Shown here: piece by piece, positions 21,249 through 31,832 of the stretch | Position numbering within the stretch: position 1 is the stretch's first letter | Layout: each line of letters opens with the position of its first letter | Assembly: GCF_964204645.1 (NCBI RefSeq) | Contig: NC_134030.1 | Location: 15,094,447 to 15,158,446, forward strand | Reading direction: 5' to 3' | Source of the DNA: Tubulanus polymorphus | Lineage: Eukaryota > Nemertea > Palaeonemertea > Tubulaniformes > Tubulanidae | DNA: 64,000 bases | Translations under genes and position numbers: made by a program | The notes under the pieces: model-generated | What the model saw: the letters and a program-made list of their open reading frames with translations, nothing else | What the model was told of the DNA's origin: nothing | Databases searched by the model: none

Positions 21249-21660
21249 GTAACAGCTCCGGTATTGGCGTTTCTTTCGTTAAAAGATGAGTTTATAGTGC
21301 ATTGCGATGCTTCTAATAATGCTGTCGGGTATTGATTGTTGCAAACAGGTGCTGATGGGAAAGAACATGTAATAGCATACAAGGGTCGATCATTAACAAA
21401 ACAGTAACAAGGTTATTCAGCTAGTGAAAGAGAATGTTTGGCTCTTATTTCAGAAATTAAGAATTTTAAAGTATATCTATACGGAAAGCCATTTTCAGTG
21501 GTAACAGATCATAAGGCTCTTCTTTGATTGAGAAAAATGGAAGTTGATGGGTTGGCCACGGGACGATTACAGCGATGGAGTATCTTACTACAGGGTATCA
21601 ACTTTCTTGAAAATACAGGCCTGGAAAACAGCATTTAGATGCCGACTTCTTATCGCGAAT
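21249..21660 (+). pseudogene. Gypsy RNase H relic
   Basis: After the TTA the Gypsy frame continues with 'VTAPVLAF', 'FIVHCDASNNAVGY' (first catalytic Asp), 'YSASERECLALI' (catalytic Glu), 'FSVVTDHKALL' (second Asp) and 'GRLQRWSILLQ'. At least three in-frame stops interrupt it (TGA after GY, TAA after TKQ, TGA after ALL). This is the RNase H of the same Gypsy copy as 11493-17006. Confidence 0.85.
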
Positions 21661-22025
21661 TCACTATCCGCAGATAGAGTCGTTGCAAGAAAATAATGCT
21701 AAGTTAAAAATACCTGACGTGTTGGATTTGGCAACTGAACAACGAAGCGATGAGACGCTAAAAAGTATCATCTCAGGCGGAGTCAGGCGAATTGTCACGG
21801 GATGATGCGCAGGCACGAAAAACATTATTGGTAAAAGATCGAAATTTTTTGGATAATAGTGAAATACTTCATAACCTCTCATATCTAAATAGGCGAAAAT
21901 CGGGTTATGTAAGATCGTGTTTTGTTATCCCTAGGCAACTTCGCTATCAAATTTTGCAGGAAACCCATAATGTTTTTGGTGGACACTCAGCGGTTTCTTC
22001 AAAACGCAGAAATGCAGAAAATGTG
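21660..22025 (+). pseudogene. Gypsy integrase N-terminus relic
   Basis: Shows 'LLVKDRNFLD', 'LSYLNRRKSGYV', 'CFVIPRQLRYQILQETHNVFGGHSA', the start of the integrase H2C2 zinc-binding domain (H...H). The frame is lost after this and the DDE core is absent, so the element is truncated at its 3' side near 22020. Confidence 0.75.
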
Positions 22026-22030
22026 TGTTA

Positions 22031-22326
22031 ATTTTAAGAACAATAAAGCTAAATTGAGATTTACTTTATCCAGCTCAGTAATCATTTCCGTTATACTGTG
22101 ATGATGAAAATACGCAGAAAACATAGCCAAATTCACGATCGTAATGAGCCACGATGCATGATTTACAATTAAATTTTTAGAAAAAACTGAGATTGATGAT
22201 TCTGCTTTTAAAGAATTCATTCAAAACCGTGCCGACAACGGTTTTGAAAAAAATGTAGATTGCCCACAATCATATCAGAACTCATAAAAAATAAAAATAA
22301 ATTCTGACACGCTCGAATTTATTTTT
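22031..22326. other. Unassigned junction between Gypsy and Polinton relics
   Basis: About 300 bp with no recognisable motif. Composition becomes markedly AT-rich toward the right. Confidence 0.4.
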
Positions 22327-22750
22327 ATGTTTTACTCACTCAACCTTTCAACATTTGATTTGAAACAACTTTTATCTAATTACTCTAATATTTATATCTG
22401 TGATATTTATATAAATGAGTATTATATAATGTACTCAATTTTAATAAAAATTTTATATCAAATGGAGAGTAAACAAGTACATAGTGACAACAATAAATCA
22501 TTCTTAGATAGAATTAAAGTTACTAGCAATGCTAAATTAGTAGATTATAAATTTAAGAAGTTAATAGAATTAACAATTCATAAGAAATATTTAATTAATT
22601 GACTAATATTGAAACAACTACTAATAAATATGGTAATAAATTAATAATTCACCTAGAATATGAAGGATTGAAAGGCAATTTAAAAAAATTCAGAACACAT
22701 TTAACAGATAGATTTCATAGATTATCTAGTGAAGATATAGAAGAATAATG
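22327..22750 (+). pseudogene. Small ORF(s) upstream of the Polinton polymerase
   Basis: A 91-codon frame (22327-22602; K/I/L-rich, with 'SFLDRIKVTSNAKLVDYKFKK') is followed in another frame by 'ETTTNKYGNKLIIHLEYEG' and 'FHRLSSEDIEE'. I do not recognise a domain. The 'KYG' block resembles a word in the fragment at 7560-7915. It may be a small accessory protein of the element. Confidence 0.4.
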
Positions 22751-22849
22751 TCCCGGTGATTTCTACATGTAGATGATAGATTAGATAAATGTTATAATGA
22801 AATAAAAAATAAGATAGAAGAGAGATATTTTGAAGGATCTGGTTAGATG

Positions 22850-23300
22850 AAAATAATTTATCATATTATAAAGAACCAGATATTGAAGCATCGAGTTATA
22901 TTAAACTACCATTTAAAACTAATGCTGTTATAAATGTACAACATTTTGATGATTAATGTTTTCTATGGACAATTATAAGTTGTTTACTGCAACTGATAAT
23001 ATTTGTAGAGTATCAAATTATGAACAATTTGAAAATAATTATAAGATAGACAATTATCCTGTTAAAATTAAACAAATACGAAAAATAGAAAGAGATAATA
23101 ATTTAAAAATAAATGTATTTGATTTAATTAAATTACCGAATACAAAAGGTGATAATATAAAACATTATACATTGGAACCTCTATACCTATCAAAAGATTA
23201 CGATTCAAATGAAGTTCAAGATATATTATATTATGAAAATCATTATATCTGAATTAAACGAATTAATTTATTATTCAAATCAGAAAATGATTTTAATTAT
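22850..23300 (+). pseudogene. Polinton DNA polymerase B, N-terminal part
   Basis: Frames contain 'CRVSNYEQFENNY', 'IRKIERDNNLKINVFDLI', 'YTLEPLYLSKDYDS' and 'ILYYENHYI'. This reproduces the conserved order found upstream of the exonuclease domain in animal Polinton polymerases (RVSNY, then a LSINVF-type strand, then LLYYENHY). It is broken by stops and ends where the conserved hairpin at 23302 begins. The polymerase resumes at about 26148. Confidence 0.7.
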
Positions 23301-23359
23301 AAAATATAGCTGCCAAGCAGCGATGACGGGTTTTCTGCAAAGCCATTCAGAATGATGGG

Positions 23360-25980
23360 AATTGTAGTAAATTTAAATATCGATACATAGAATAAAATGC
23401 ATTGACAGATTCGAACCTAATATGCTGTGTAAACGTCAAATATGATTCAGCTTTGAAACCGAACATACGCGGACGTACAAACACAAATATTAATTTATTT
23501 GACCAGGCATTTATTTTGGCATTCAAACATCATGATACTGTATTATCACCATCCTTAAAAATGGATCTGTCCTATTAAGAACTCATCTTAAGCACCTGCT
23601 GAGTCGATAGATTGAGTGAATTTACAGATAAGAACGTACTATGATTTAGAATAGATTTAAGAAGTTAATGTTTTTATTGAAATATTTGAATAAATACATA
23701 TATTGTAGTGTAGATTCAATCAATAAATTATGAATTGATCTGGTCTGGGTTTCCGGCTGATGTTGATTTTGGCTTTTATGGATTATAAATTCTATAGTAA
23801 TAAACAATTGATACCTGCAACATGTGTGTAAATCAAACCTATTCCACTAGTTGCGTGTGTTTTTTAATAAACAGGAGAGTCACTCTTGATCCGAGTTATT
23901 AGAAAAATAATGTTCATTTAGTTATAGAAATTCATTGCCTTTTTGGAAATTCTGTAATAATATTTGTTCTGTCCTAATTTTTATTACTGTATGAACCAAT
24001 GATATGCTTTGTAAATATGATGTAATAAGATAAATTTGAATTTGAATTAAATTTGAACATGAGAATCAAGCATAACTTCTGTTTTTTCAACTTGTCTTTT
24101 GTTAACAGTTCCAGAGTTTCAATTACAATCAAATCCAAATTGGCTAAAAGGTACATAGGACTAAATGAAATGAACCGTTAGTTACTGCAAACCTATTCCA
24201 GTGTTATGTCGATCGTGTTGAATCACTTTCCTTGAGTTGAAAGAATCAGATCTTCTATGGTGCAACATCGGTCGAAGAGAGATATCTTGGTGTTGACTGT
24301 CCTTGACCATCTAACTTCATGCGTTTGACATTGGAATCAGCATCATACCCATTTGAACTGCAAAATATTCATACAACATGAAAACCTACAGTACATGTAT
24401 ACAGTAATCAAACTTTCACCGATGTTGGATATTTGAATGAACGTTGGGCTTATTTCAGTATTTTAAAGCAGGAAATAATAAGCCCAATAAATAGGCCCTA
24501 TTCCCATTGGAACAATTGTATAATGCGTACAGCAGCACTTATCAGTCAAGTATGGAGAAATCGGTACACCAAACCTACGAACAGCAAAATGTACAGGCCT
24601 ACAATGATATCAGGTATACAAGCCGTGACCACATGAACGTTTTGGTTTGACTATTAATGTCAGCAGGTCAGAGAAAGCCTGGCCAAATTTAATCACATGG
24701 CTCCAATCAATTAGCCTTTCTGCGTGTGAATACTTCACTGTATTGTTTTAAAAATAGGCCTATCGAGTGAATTAGTACAAAGACTGAATTAGACTTTAGG
24801 CTAGTCCTGACCAAATCCTATCCATGTTATAATTGCACGTTATAGTAACATCACTGTAGGGCCGACGAGAGGGAAAAAGTTGTGCTTGTAGTACATAGGC
24901 ATGGTAGGCTTGTCCTACCCACTTAATACTTAAAATGCTCTTGTTACCTGTACGTGACTGGTCGGTGATTTCTACAGGTTAGCCGTATGTGAGTACGTTG
25001 ACGCTCAGACTTGCAATATTGGGATTCGAAACCAAACGAAAAAAAATCAAGTTGTAGTCCAGTGATTTACCCACCACGGTGCCACAGAACGTAACTGCAG
25101 GGTGGATGAAATTTGATTTACAAATAGCCTAGCCTCACCTAACCCAAACTCTATTCTTTCACGCATGCGCGTTTGCAGATTATAGGAACTCACGTACGGC
25201 GTTTTTAGGGAACTCACGCACGGCGTTTTTAGGGAACTCACGTACGGTTAACCTGTGGATATCACCGTACAGTCACGTACGCGTAACAACTTCGTACTTA
25301 AAAAATGGTATTGGCTACTATATAATAGGCCTATAGACAAATAAATACCGGTGGCGGTAGGTAGGCTTTCTTAGCTTCCACACTTCACAACCGAACCAAC
25401 TGACCAACCAGTATATTTATTCCCAGTACGCACCAACCGGCACAGGCCTAACACTGTCAACTGTGTGTACCGTAGTAGGCTATCGATAATCACCTGATAC
25501 TTTTCTGTCGTTTGTTTTCTCTCTGAGACGAACGTAATTCTGCACCGTAATTCTAGTAGCCCTCCGCGACTGAACGACCTTGATTTAAACTTGATCAATT
25601 CAAAATCTGTTTATTTACGCTTTTGGTTACATGAACTGATCAGCAATATACTTAAATGAAATAACCGGAATAACAAGAAATCAAAAATATTAAAGAGGTA
25701 ACAAACAAATGCCCGTAAACCTGTCAGACACGCAAACGCCGGACTCGTAAACTATTGGACTCGGACCCGCTGAGCAATAAATTCATAAAATTGACTTTGA
25801 AATTGATTGTGGAGAAGAGAGGGAATAATTCGATAGCTCTTCCTCATAAAGAAGAGAGAAGTTTCGGAAAGAAAGCACAACATGGCTACTAATTGAACGG
25901 AGCCAAAAATCCGATGTTTACGGCTCGACAGTGCCTTTATAACGTGGATTTATCAAAATTCCCATGCAGTATCTGGAGAT
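23360..25980. other. Interior of element alpha
   Basis: Mostly unassigned. A LINE 3' end is likely at 23940-24062 (ATGTAATAAG...AAATTTGAATTTGAATT tail). A 24-bp tandem repeat (GGAACTCACG(T/C)ACGGCGTTT, 2.7 copies) lies at 25185-25248. Two TAGGCCTA palindromes lie at 24755 and 25326. No frame longer than about 75 codons is convincing. Confidence 0.5.
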
Positions 25981-26138
25981 TGAAGTGAGCTGAAGGATAT
26001 CATACGGATTGTATCGGCGACAGCGGTAAGGTAAGGAAGCCTTTACACTTTTAACCAAAACTGTGTGGAAAAGGGGAAAAAATAATAATAATCACGTGAA
26101 TTTCAATAGGGTTTTCTGTGAAGGAACAGAAAACCCTA
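25980..26138 (+). repeat. Right terminal block of element alpha with hairpin H1
   Basis: The segment GTGAGCTGAAGGATATCATACGG...AAGGAAGCC...AATAATAATCACG...TTTCAATAGGG leads to the 13-bp hairpin. The same block, with about 80% similarity by eye, precedes the hairpin at 31801. It also occurs inverted at 29944-30070. The loop bases differ (GAAGGA, GAAGAA, GATGTA) while all three stems are identical. Confidence 0.75.
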
Positions 26139-26147
26139 AATATATCT

Positions 26148-28328
26148 TTGTTGAAAATGTTTACATAAATTCAGTCATGAAAATGCATTATCAAATCATA
26201 AGCAATTGTGTGATAATCATGATCATTGTAAATTAATCCTGCCAACAGAAAAAGATAATACATTAGAATTTAAAAAATATGATTACAAAAATGAAGTACC
26301 ATTTGTAATATATGGTAATTTTGAGTCATTGAATAAAGAACTAACTGACCAAGATAGAAAAGAAATATATTATAAAAGAAAGATATTAAATTCTGGTGTA
26401 ATTGATTATTCAGAACCACCAAAAACAAACACTAATAAAAAGATTCATCAGCTGCAGCCTTTGTATTGGATTATATGTAAAATCAGACTACCCAGAATTA
26501 GTTAAAAGTGAATATTATTATTAGAGAAATGAAAATTTCATTAATCATTGTTGACTTATTAATTGAATATGATATAAAATTTAGTGAATTATTAGAAACA
26601 AATAAAGAAATCATAATGACAAGATACAGAAGAATTTGAGTTTGCAGATAAATGTTTTTATTGTGAAAAACTATATAATTTTAAAGATAAAAAGTTAGAG
26701 ATCATGATCATTTGAATGGAAAGTTTTGAGGCGCAGCGCATGGGAATTGTAACTTACAAGCTAAGCAAAATATTGTTCCAGTAATAATTCATCAGGGTAT
26801 GATGCTCATTTATTCAATAAACAACAAATGTCATAAAACAGAAGAAATTAATAATGATATAGAAATATTAAATTCTAATAGATCGAAAGATGTAGACAAA
26901 ATACCAACTTATAAATCATTGGTTGATGATGAATTAAAAATTATTGAAACAACATTATCCAAGTGATGATGATTTTCAATTAATCAAAAATATGCGATAC
27001 CATATTCTTTTTATAAATCGCATAATGAATTTAATATAACTGAACTTACAAAAGAACAATTCTATGATGAATTAAAAAATGAATATGTTGAAGATGAAGT
27101 TTATAATAGAACATTGAATATTTGGAAACATTTTGGATTTATTATTATTAACTGATATATTCGAAAGGTTTAGAGATGTTAAATTTTTTGATATCGATCC
27201 TTGCCACTGTTATTCTAGTCCAGGTTTAACTTGGGACTGTGGTTTAAAATTTACAGATATAAAAATGGATTTATTAACAAATATAGATCAATTATCATTA
27301 TTTGAAAAATCTATAAGAGGAGGCGTTCCAGGTGTATAAGGTGATAGATATTTCAATGTTAATGATAATCCTTGATATAAGTTCTTATATATAGATGCAA
27401 ATAATTTATATGGTTGGGCAATGATGGAACCACAGCCTTATGGAGTATTTAAAATAACTGAAATTATACAACATGAAAATGTTGATAAATTTTATTGGAA
27501 GAAAAGAATTGTAGATATTGCAGATGACGCTGATCCTGGATACTTTTTCGTAGTTGATTTAGAATATCCTGAACATATTAAGTTTAAATCTAGAGATCTA
27601 GCATACTGTCCCGAACTTAAAACTGTTACACATGAAGAACTGTCAAGTTATCAAAAAAGAATTAAACCTGTAAATCATATTCATACAGAAAAGTAAATGG
27701 TGTCTCAGGAAGGTAACTAAAATTATGTAGTGCATTATCGGATGTTAAAATTTTATTTGAAACAGGGAATGATATTTAAAAAAGTATATAGATATATTTC
27801 ATTCAGTCAATCTAAATGGTTACAAAAATATATAGATTTTAACACTACACAAAGAAATGAAGGTAAAACTGATATCGATAAAGATTTCTTAATGAATAAT
27901 GCATTCTATGTAAAAACTTGTGAGAATATAAGAAGTAGAAATGATATTGAGTTAGTTAGTAATGGAAACAGAATTAGGTATTAACAATCATATCCTAAGT
28001 TCATAGGTAACAGAATATTTGTTGAAAGTTTAGCTGCTGTTAAAATGAAAATAACAAGTACGAAGTTCAATAAACCTAGTTATGTTGGAGCATAAGTTTT
28101 AGAAATATCAAAATTATTGATGTATGAATTATATTATAATGTTTTGCAACCACATTTTGGACAAAAACATATAGAAATCTTATATTTTAATACCGATTTT
28201 ACATATTAAAGATAAAAACTAATAATCTAACAAATGATTTAAAAACATTAAAACATAATTTTGATTTCAGTAACTATCCTATAAAATCATGAATTGTTTA
28301 GTAATGAAAATAAAAAGGTGCCAGGGTG
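26148..28328 (+). pseudogene. Polinton DNA polymerase B, exonuclease and polymerase domains
   Basis: In order: a zinc-finger-like 'CLHKFSHENALSNHK' and 'CDNHDHCKLILP'; the exonuclease start 'PFVIYGNFESL', where the catalytic Asp of the usual D-x-E is Asn; 'CFYCEKL' and an H-D-H-L-x-G motif; 'HFGFIIINxYIRK' type degeneracy; 'FLYIDANNLYGWAMMEPQPYG' region in two overlapping parts (motif A, Asp kept); 'FVESLAAVKM' and 'KPSYVGA'; and 'LYFNTDF' (motif C, usual Y-x-D-T-D, first Asp now Asn). In life this enzyme copies the element from a protein primer. Stops and frame changes are many. It ends at 'SNENKKVPG', directly at hairpin T3. Confidence 0.85.
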
Positions 28329-28475
28329 AAATATAGCTGCAAGGCAGCGATAACGGGTTTTCTGCACTGTCTGAAAATCCTGTTCAACAGTCAACACAGT
28401 TTAATAAAAGGAAGGTCGACAAACAGTCAATTATACCTACTTGAAGCCATGGACGACTGAACCAGATGGTTTTAT

Positions 28476-28860
28476 TTGACTCTGGAAAATCGACTGTTAG
28501 CCTTAATTAGTCTTTATGGATTTCGACACAAAGCATTTGATAAGGTACAACATCAACCATTACTAAAAAAACTATTGGGAAACAGTATCAATGATGGGTC
28601 GCTGAAATTGTTCAGCAGTTATCTCCGAACGAAAACAGGTGGCCGAAATCAACGGAACGCCTCATCATGGAATAAGTCGATCTAACTACGGGAGTCACGC
28701 AAGGTAGTATCCTAAGTCCTCTTCTCTTCTCTGTCGCGATAAATAATATACACATGAGTAATCCAAAATGTACCGGACCGAGTAAATTTCCAAAATGACC
28801 TTAACAAGCTGTGTTTCGTATATGGTCAGAAACATAAAAGATGGGCTTCAAACTAAAAGG
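28476..28860 (+). pseudogene. LINE reverse transcriptase fragment
   Basis: Frames give 'KAFDKVQHQPLLKKL' (RT motif A region: F-x-KAFD-x-V) and, after a frame change, 'GVTQGSILSPLLFSVAINNI' (G-V-(P/T)-QGS-x-L-x-P-LLF), the core of a Jockey/CR1-type RT. Only this core is present, inside element beta. Confidence 0.8.
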
Positions 28861-28895
28861 CGTGATATGGATATTGGATACAAAGAAGAGTGAGT

Positions 28896-29240
28896 TTGTG
28901 TTCGAGTGAGAAGATTATTTTGTTCGAATAAAGATTACTTATTTCAACGAAAAGACCATTTAGTTCCATCAAAATGTTATTGTTTCGAACGAAAAATGCT
29001 TCGATCGAACAATATACTTGTTCGAACAAAAAAAATTAATATTCCGATCAGAAAATTTCGTTCGAATGAAAACGAAAAACTTTTGAGTCCCGACAAAAAA
29101 ATTTGTTAAGAGAAAACAATTTTATTCGAATGGATGTTTGAATGAAAACGTTTCTGTTCCATCGAACAATTTGTTCGAGCAAAAAACGTTTCATCAAAGA
29201 AAAAATTTGTTTAAACGAAAACAACTTTTTCCGACGAAAT
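28896..29240. repeat. Degenerate TTCGAA-rich minisatellite
   Basis: Many variants of GTTCGAACGAAAA occur: TTTCGAACGAAAAATGCTTC, TTGTTCGAACAAAAAAA, TTCGTTCGAATGAAAACGAA and others, at about 25-40 bp spacing on both strands because TTCGAA is palindromic. The 60-70 codon frames here are products of the repeat. Confidence 0.65.
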
Positions 29241-29249
29241 CTTGAATGA

Positions 29250-29943
29250 AAATCTTCATTTGCCAATAAAATATCGTTTATAAATGTGATTGATCATTGG
29301 AAGTTAGAACCAGTTTGATAACTTATATATGCCTTCTAATAAATCTGATTCCTCCTTTACAGGGAACTTAGCTTTAACCTAGTAGAGGCAACTAGCCTCT
29401 GTAGGCTTACGTATGTGCGTAGGCCTTGCATCCGGACAGATTGGTCTAGGCCTATGGAATTTCAACCCTCCTAAAAATAAACATCGTAATCCTACACCTT
29501 ATTCAACAGGGATAGGTCTCTGGGGTATTCAATTCGTAAAATTGATTTCATTTTCGGATTATGAAGAGAGAAATCTTTTGTAATTCGTAGCAATGTTGCC
29601 GGATTTTTATTTCTATTTTGTTTTTAAGTTCAATCCAATGAGTCCGTTAATAAACGCAAGAATTATACTGTGTTTGTTTGAGACATAAAAGCTCAGTGCC
29701 GGTAGGCCTAAAGTCGCGTACAACTCGATAAACACTTCAAGTGACACAGCGAACGATCTCCTTTCCCCCGCGGCGAACGTCTACTCCGAATATCAAGCGT
29801 GATTCCAGCTTACGGATAAGAGTATGATATATACTTTTATTTAGTAAATACCTCGTGGATTTGACAATGATCGGTATGTACTGTAGGAAATATAGAGTAT
29901 TGATAAATGGTTGAAGCTTGAAGCCGCGGCTGAATGAAGTAAT
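29250..29943 (+). repeat. Segmental duplication, unit A
   Basis: Matches 30498-31077. Shared blocks are GATTCCTCCTTTACAG, TTTAACCTAGTAGAGGC, GCATCCGGACAGATT, CAATCCAATGAGTCCGTTAATAA, CAGCGAACGATCTCCTTTCCCCC and CAATGATCGGTATGTA. Unit A has insertions of 60-100 bp relative to B. It is cut at its right end by an inverted copy of the hairpin block at 29944. Confidence 0.8.
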
Positions 29944-30070
29944 TAGGGTTTTCTGTTTCTTCACAGAAAACCCTATTGAAATTCGCGTGATTATTATTAT
30001 TTTTTTCCCTTTTCCACACAGTTTTTGTTAAAAGTGTAGAGGCTTCCTTACCTTACCACTGTCGCCGATA
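29944..30070 (-). repeat. Inverted copy of the hairpin terminal block (H2)
   Basis: The perfect 13-bp stem (29944-29956 and 29963-29975) and the adjacent ATTCGCGTGATTATTATTAT...AAGGCTTCC... are the reverse complement of 26000-26138. The block stops at 30070, where a MITE begins. Only about 125 bp of the element remains. Confidence 0.75.
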
Positions 30071-30383
30071 CGTAGGTCGGCCTTGAGACACAATGCGATT
30101 TCGCGTTGCATCGCAAGTTTCGGTGCAAGTGGGTTGCGATACAATTGTCAGCGACTGTGTGCGACTAGTTTCTGCCAGTCGCAAGGGGGCGTAGGTCGGA
30201 TGTGACAGTCGTGTCGCGTCGCAGAAAGTAGAACACGTGCGACTCCTTGTGACTTGCGTTGCTGACAGTCGCAACCCGTCGCAAGGGAGCGTAGGTCGAT
30301 GAGTCGTTGCGACACAATCGTCGCTGCAATCGCAGGGAATGGCGTCGCAGTGAGTCACAAGCCGTCGCAAGGCCGACCTATGC
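30071..30383. mobile_element. MITE rich in GTCGCA words
   Basis: Terminal inverted repeats TAGGTCGGCCTTG and CAAGGCCGACCTA (13 bp, perfect). The body is unusually GC-rich for this area, with many GTCGCAA, GTCGCGTCGC and GGGGGCGTAGGTCGG words forming diverged sub-repeats. I see no clear target duplication. The minus-strand 105-codon frame is a by-product. Confidence 0.7.
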
Positions 30384-30497
30384 CCAGCTTAAGTCATTAG
30401 GAATTAATGAAATACCAGTTTCATTTATGATGAAAAAACTCAAATGAAAAGTCTTGCTTATAAAGCTGACTGCTCAGACGGAATTTTCAAAAAAACT

Positions 30498-31077
30498 TCA
30501 TTTTTGACAATAAAATAGATAATTGTGATTAATCGTTGCAAGTCACAACCAGTTAATCACTAATTAACATGCATTTTAATAAATTTGATTCCTCCTTTAC
30601 AGTGAATTTAGCTTTAACCTAGTAGAGGCTACTAGCCTATGTAGGCCTATATATATGCGTAGGCCTAACATCCGGACAGATTTGTCGTAGGCCTATTGAA
30701 TAACAACCCTCCTAAATATCGTAAATTTTGTTTTGAAGTTCAATCCAATGAGTCCGTTAATAACCGCAACATTTCTACTGTGTTTGTTTGAGACAGTAAA
30801 GGTCAGTACCGGTAGGCCTAGCCTTAAGGTCGCGTAAAACTCGATAAACACATCAAGCGACACAGCGAACGATCTCCTTTCCCCCACAGCGAATGCTTAC
30901 TCCGAATGTCAAGTGTGAGTCCAGCATACGGATAGGAGTGTGTTATATACTTGTATTTAGTAAAAACCTTGTGCATTTGACAATGATCGGTATGTATTGT
31001 AGGAAATATAAGAGTATTGATGGTATTTATATAGAGGTTGAAGCCCGCGGCCGAATAAAGTAATATATTCTTTTATT
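30498..31077 (+). repeat. Segmental duplication, unit B
   Basis: Partner of 29250-29943, offset by about 1.24 kb. It ends in GGTTGAAGCCCGCGGCCGAATAAAGTAAT and continues into ATATTC, where unit A runs into the hairpin block instead. B contains four TAGGCCTA palindromes. Confidence 0.8.
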
Positions 31078-31609
31078 TTGATACCTCATCGACATAACAG
31101 CTTTTCTCCGCTATATCTCTTCGGCGTGTTTAGTTTAGGCCTACGAATCCCCGGTACACTAAAGATTTATTTTAGTAAATACACGGTTAATTTGGTAAAG
31201 AAAAATAGCTATTGTTAAACTAACTCCTTGAAACCCACAGCCAAATCTCTGGTAGTAATAAATTAATTTGTACTCGATTTGATTCTCATGATGAGGAGAA
31301 ACTCGCAGCTGATCCCCGGAATGACGATGTAGTGACACACGTCGATTCGTCGATGTTTACGGCTCGAAAGTGCTTTTAAAATCTAAAGTAGTAAATTTCC
31401 AGTGTATCGGTAATATGATTTGATGAGGAAAATGGGCTATTGTTAAAATCTTGAAGACCGCGGCTGAATGTGCAGTCCGCGGCAGTAAATTACTTCATTT
31501 ATACTTGGATTGATAATCGAAGTGACTATCGGCCTGCGGGTTGATTTCGGGATGACGACTCGAAAAACATGTCGCCCCATTGAAAGGGGCTAAATTTTCG
31601 ATGTTTACG

Positions 31610-31627
31610 ACCCTAACCCTAACCCTA
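31610..31627. repeat. Short interstitial telomere-type repeat
   Basis: ACCCTAACCCTAACCCTAG, three CCCTAA units, inside the right block of element beta. The homologous position in element alpha (near 25920) lacks it. Too short to indicate a chromosome end. Confidence 0.6.
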
Positions 31628-31832
31628 GCTTTTGTAACGATGATTCGTGAAAAAACATGCGGAGTATTTGTAGATCTCAGTGAGCTGAACGATATCATAC
31701 GGATTGTATCGACAACAGTGGCAAGGTAACAAAGCCTTAGTTCTTTTAGTGAAAATAGTGCGACATAAAATAATAATAAGAAGAAACACGCGAATCTCAA
31801 TAGGGTTTTCTGTGATGTAACAGAAAACCCTA

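Larger units (their letters stand above)
8070..22030 (+). mobile_element. Ty3/Gypsy retrotransposon relic, interrupted by nested insertions
   Basis: The order is gag, protease, reverse transcriptase, RNase H, integrase, which is the Ty3/Gypsy order. The element is broken by an unassigned 1.2 kb stretch (9650-10860), a 4.64 kb Mutator-like insertion (12058-16700) and a 4.24 kb fold-back element (17007-21245). It stops in the H2C2 region of integrase near 22020. I could not identify the LTRs: the 5' limit is approximate and the 3' end is missing. Stops and frame changes throughout show that it is inactive. Confidence 0.8.
23302..26143. mobile_element. Unclassified hairpin-ended element, copy alpha
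   Basis: The body 23308-26137 (2830 bp) splits the Polinton polymerase. It starts AGCTGCCAAGCAGCGATGACG, with stem GCTGC/GCAGC. It ends with a perfect 13-bp stem TAGGGTTTTCTGT/ACAGAAAACCCTA (26107-26119 and 26126-26138, six-base loop). AAATAT flanks both sides (23302-23307, 26138-26143), consistent with a 6-bp target duplication. AG...CT ends and a 6-bp duplication are also Polinton features. The left end also reads GGGTTTTCTGC, echoing the right stem. No enzyme is encoded. Confidence 0.6.

Noticed and set aside
26107-26138. Rho-independent terminator
   Set aside because: The genome is animal, the hairpin splits a polymerase gene, and it recurs as an element end.
30053-30370. 105-codon Cys/Arg/Thr-rich minus-strand ORF
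   Set aside because: Generated by the GTCGCA-rich MITE repeats.
31610-31627. Chromosome end
   Set aside because: Only three units, flanked by unique and transposon sequence on both sides.
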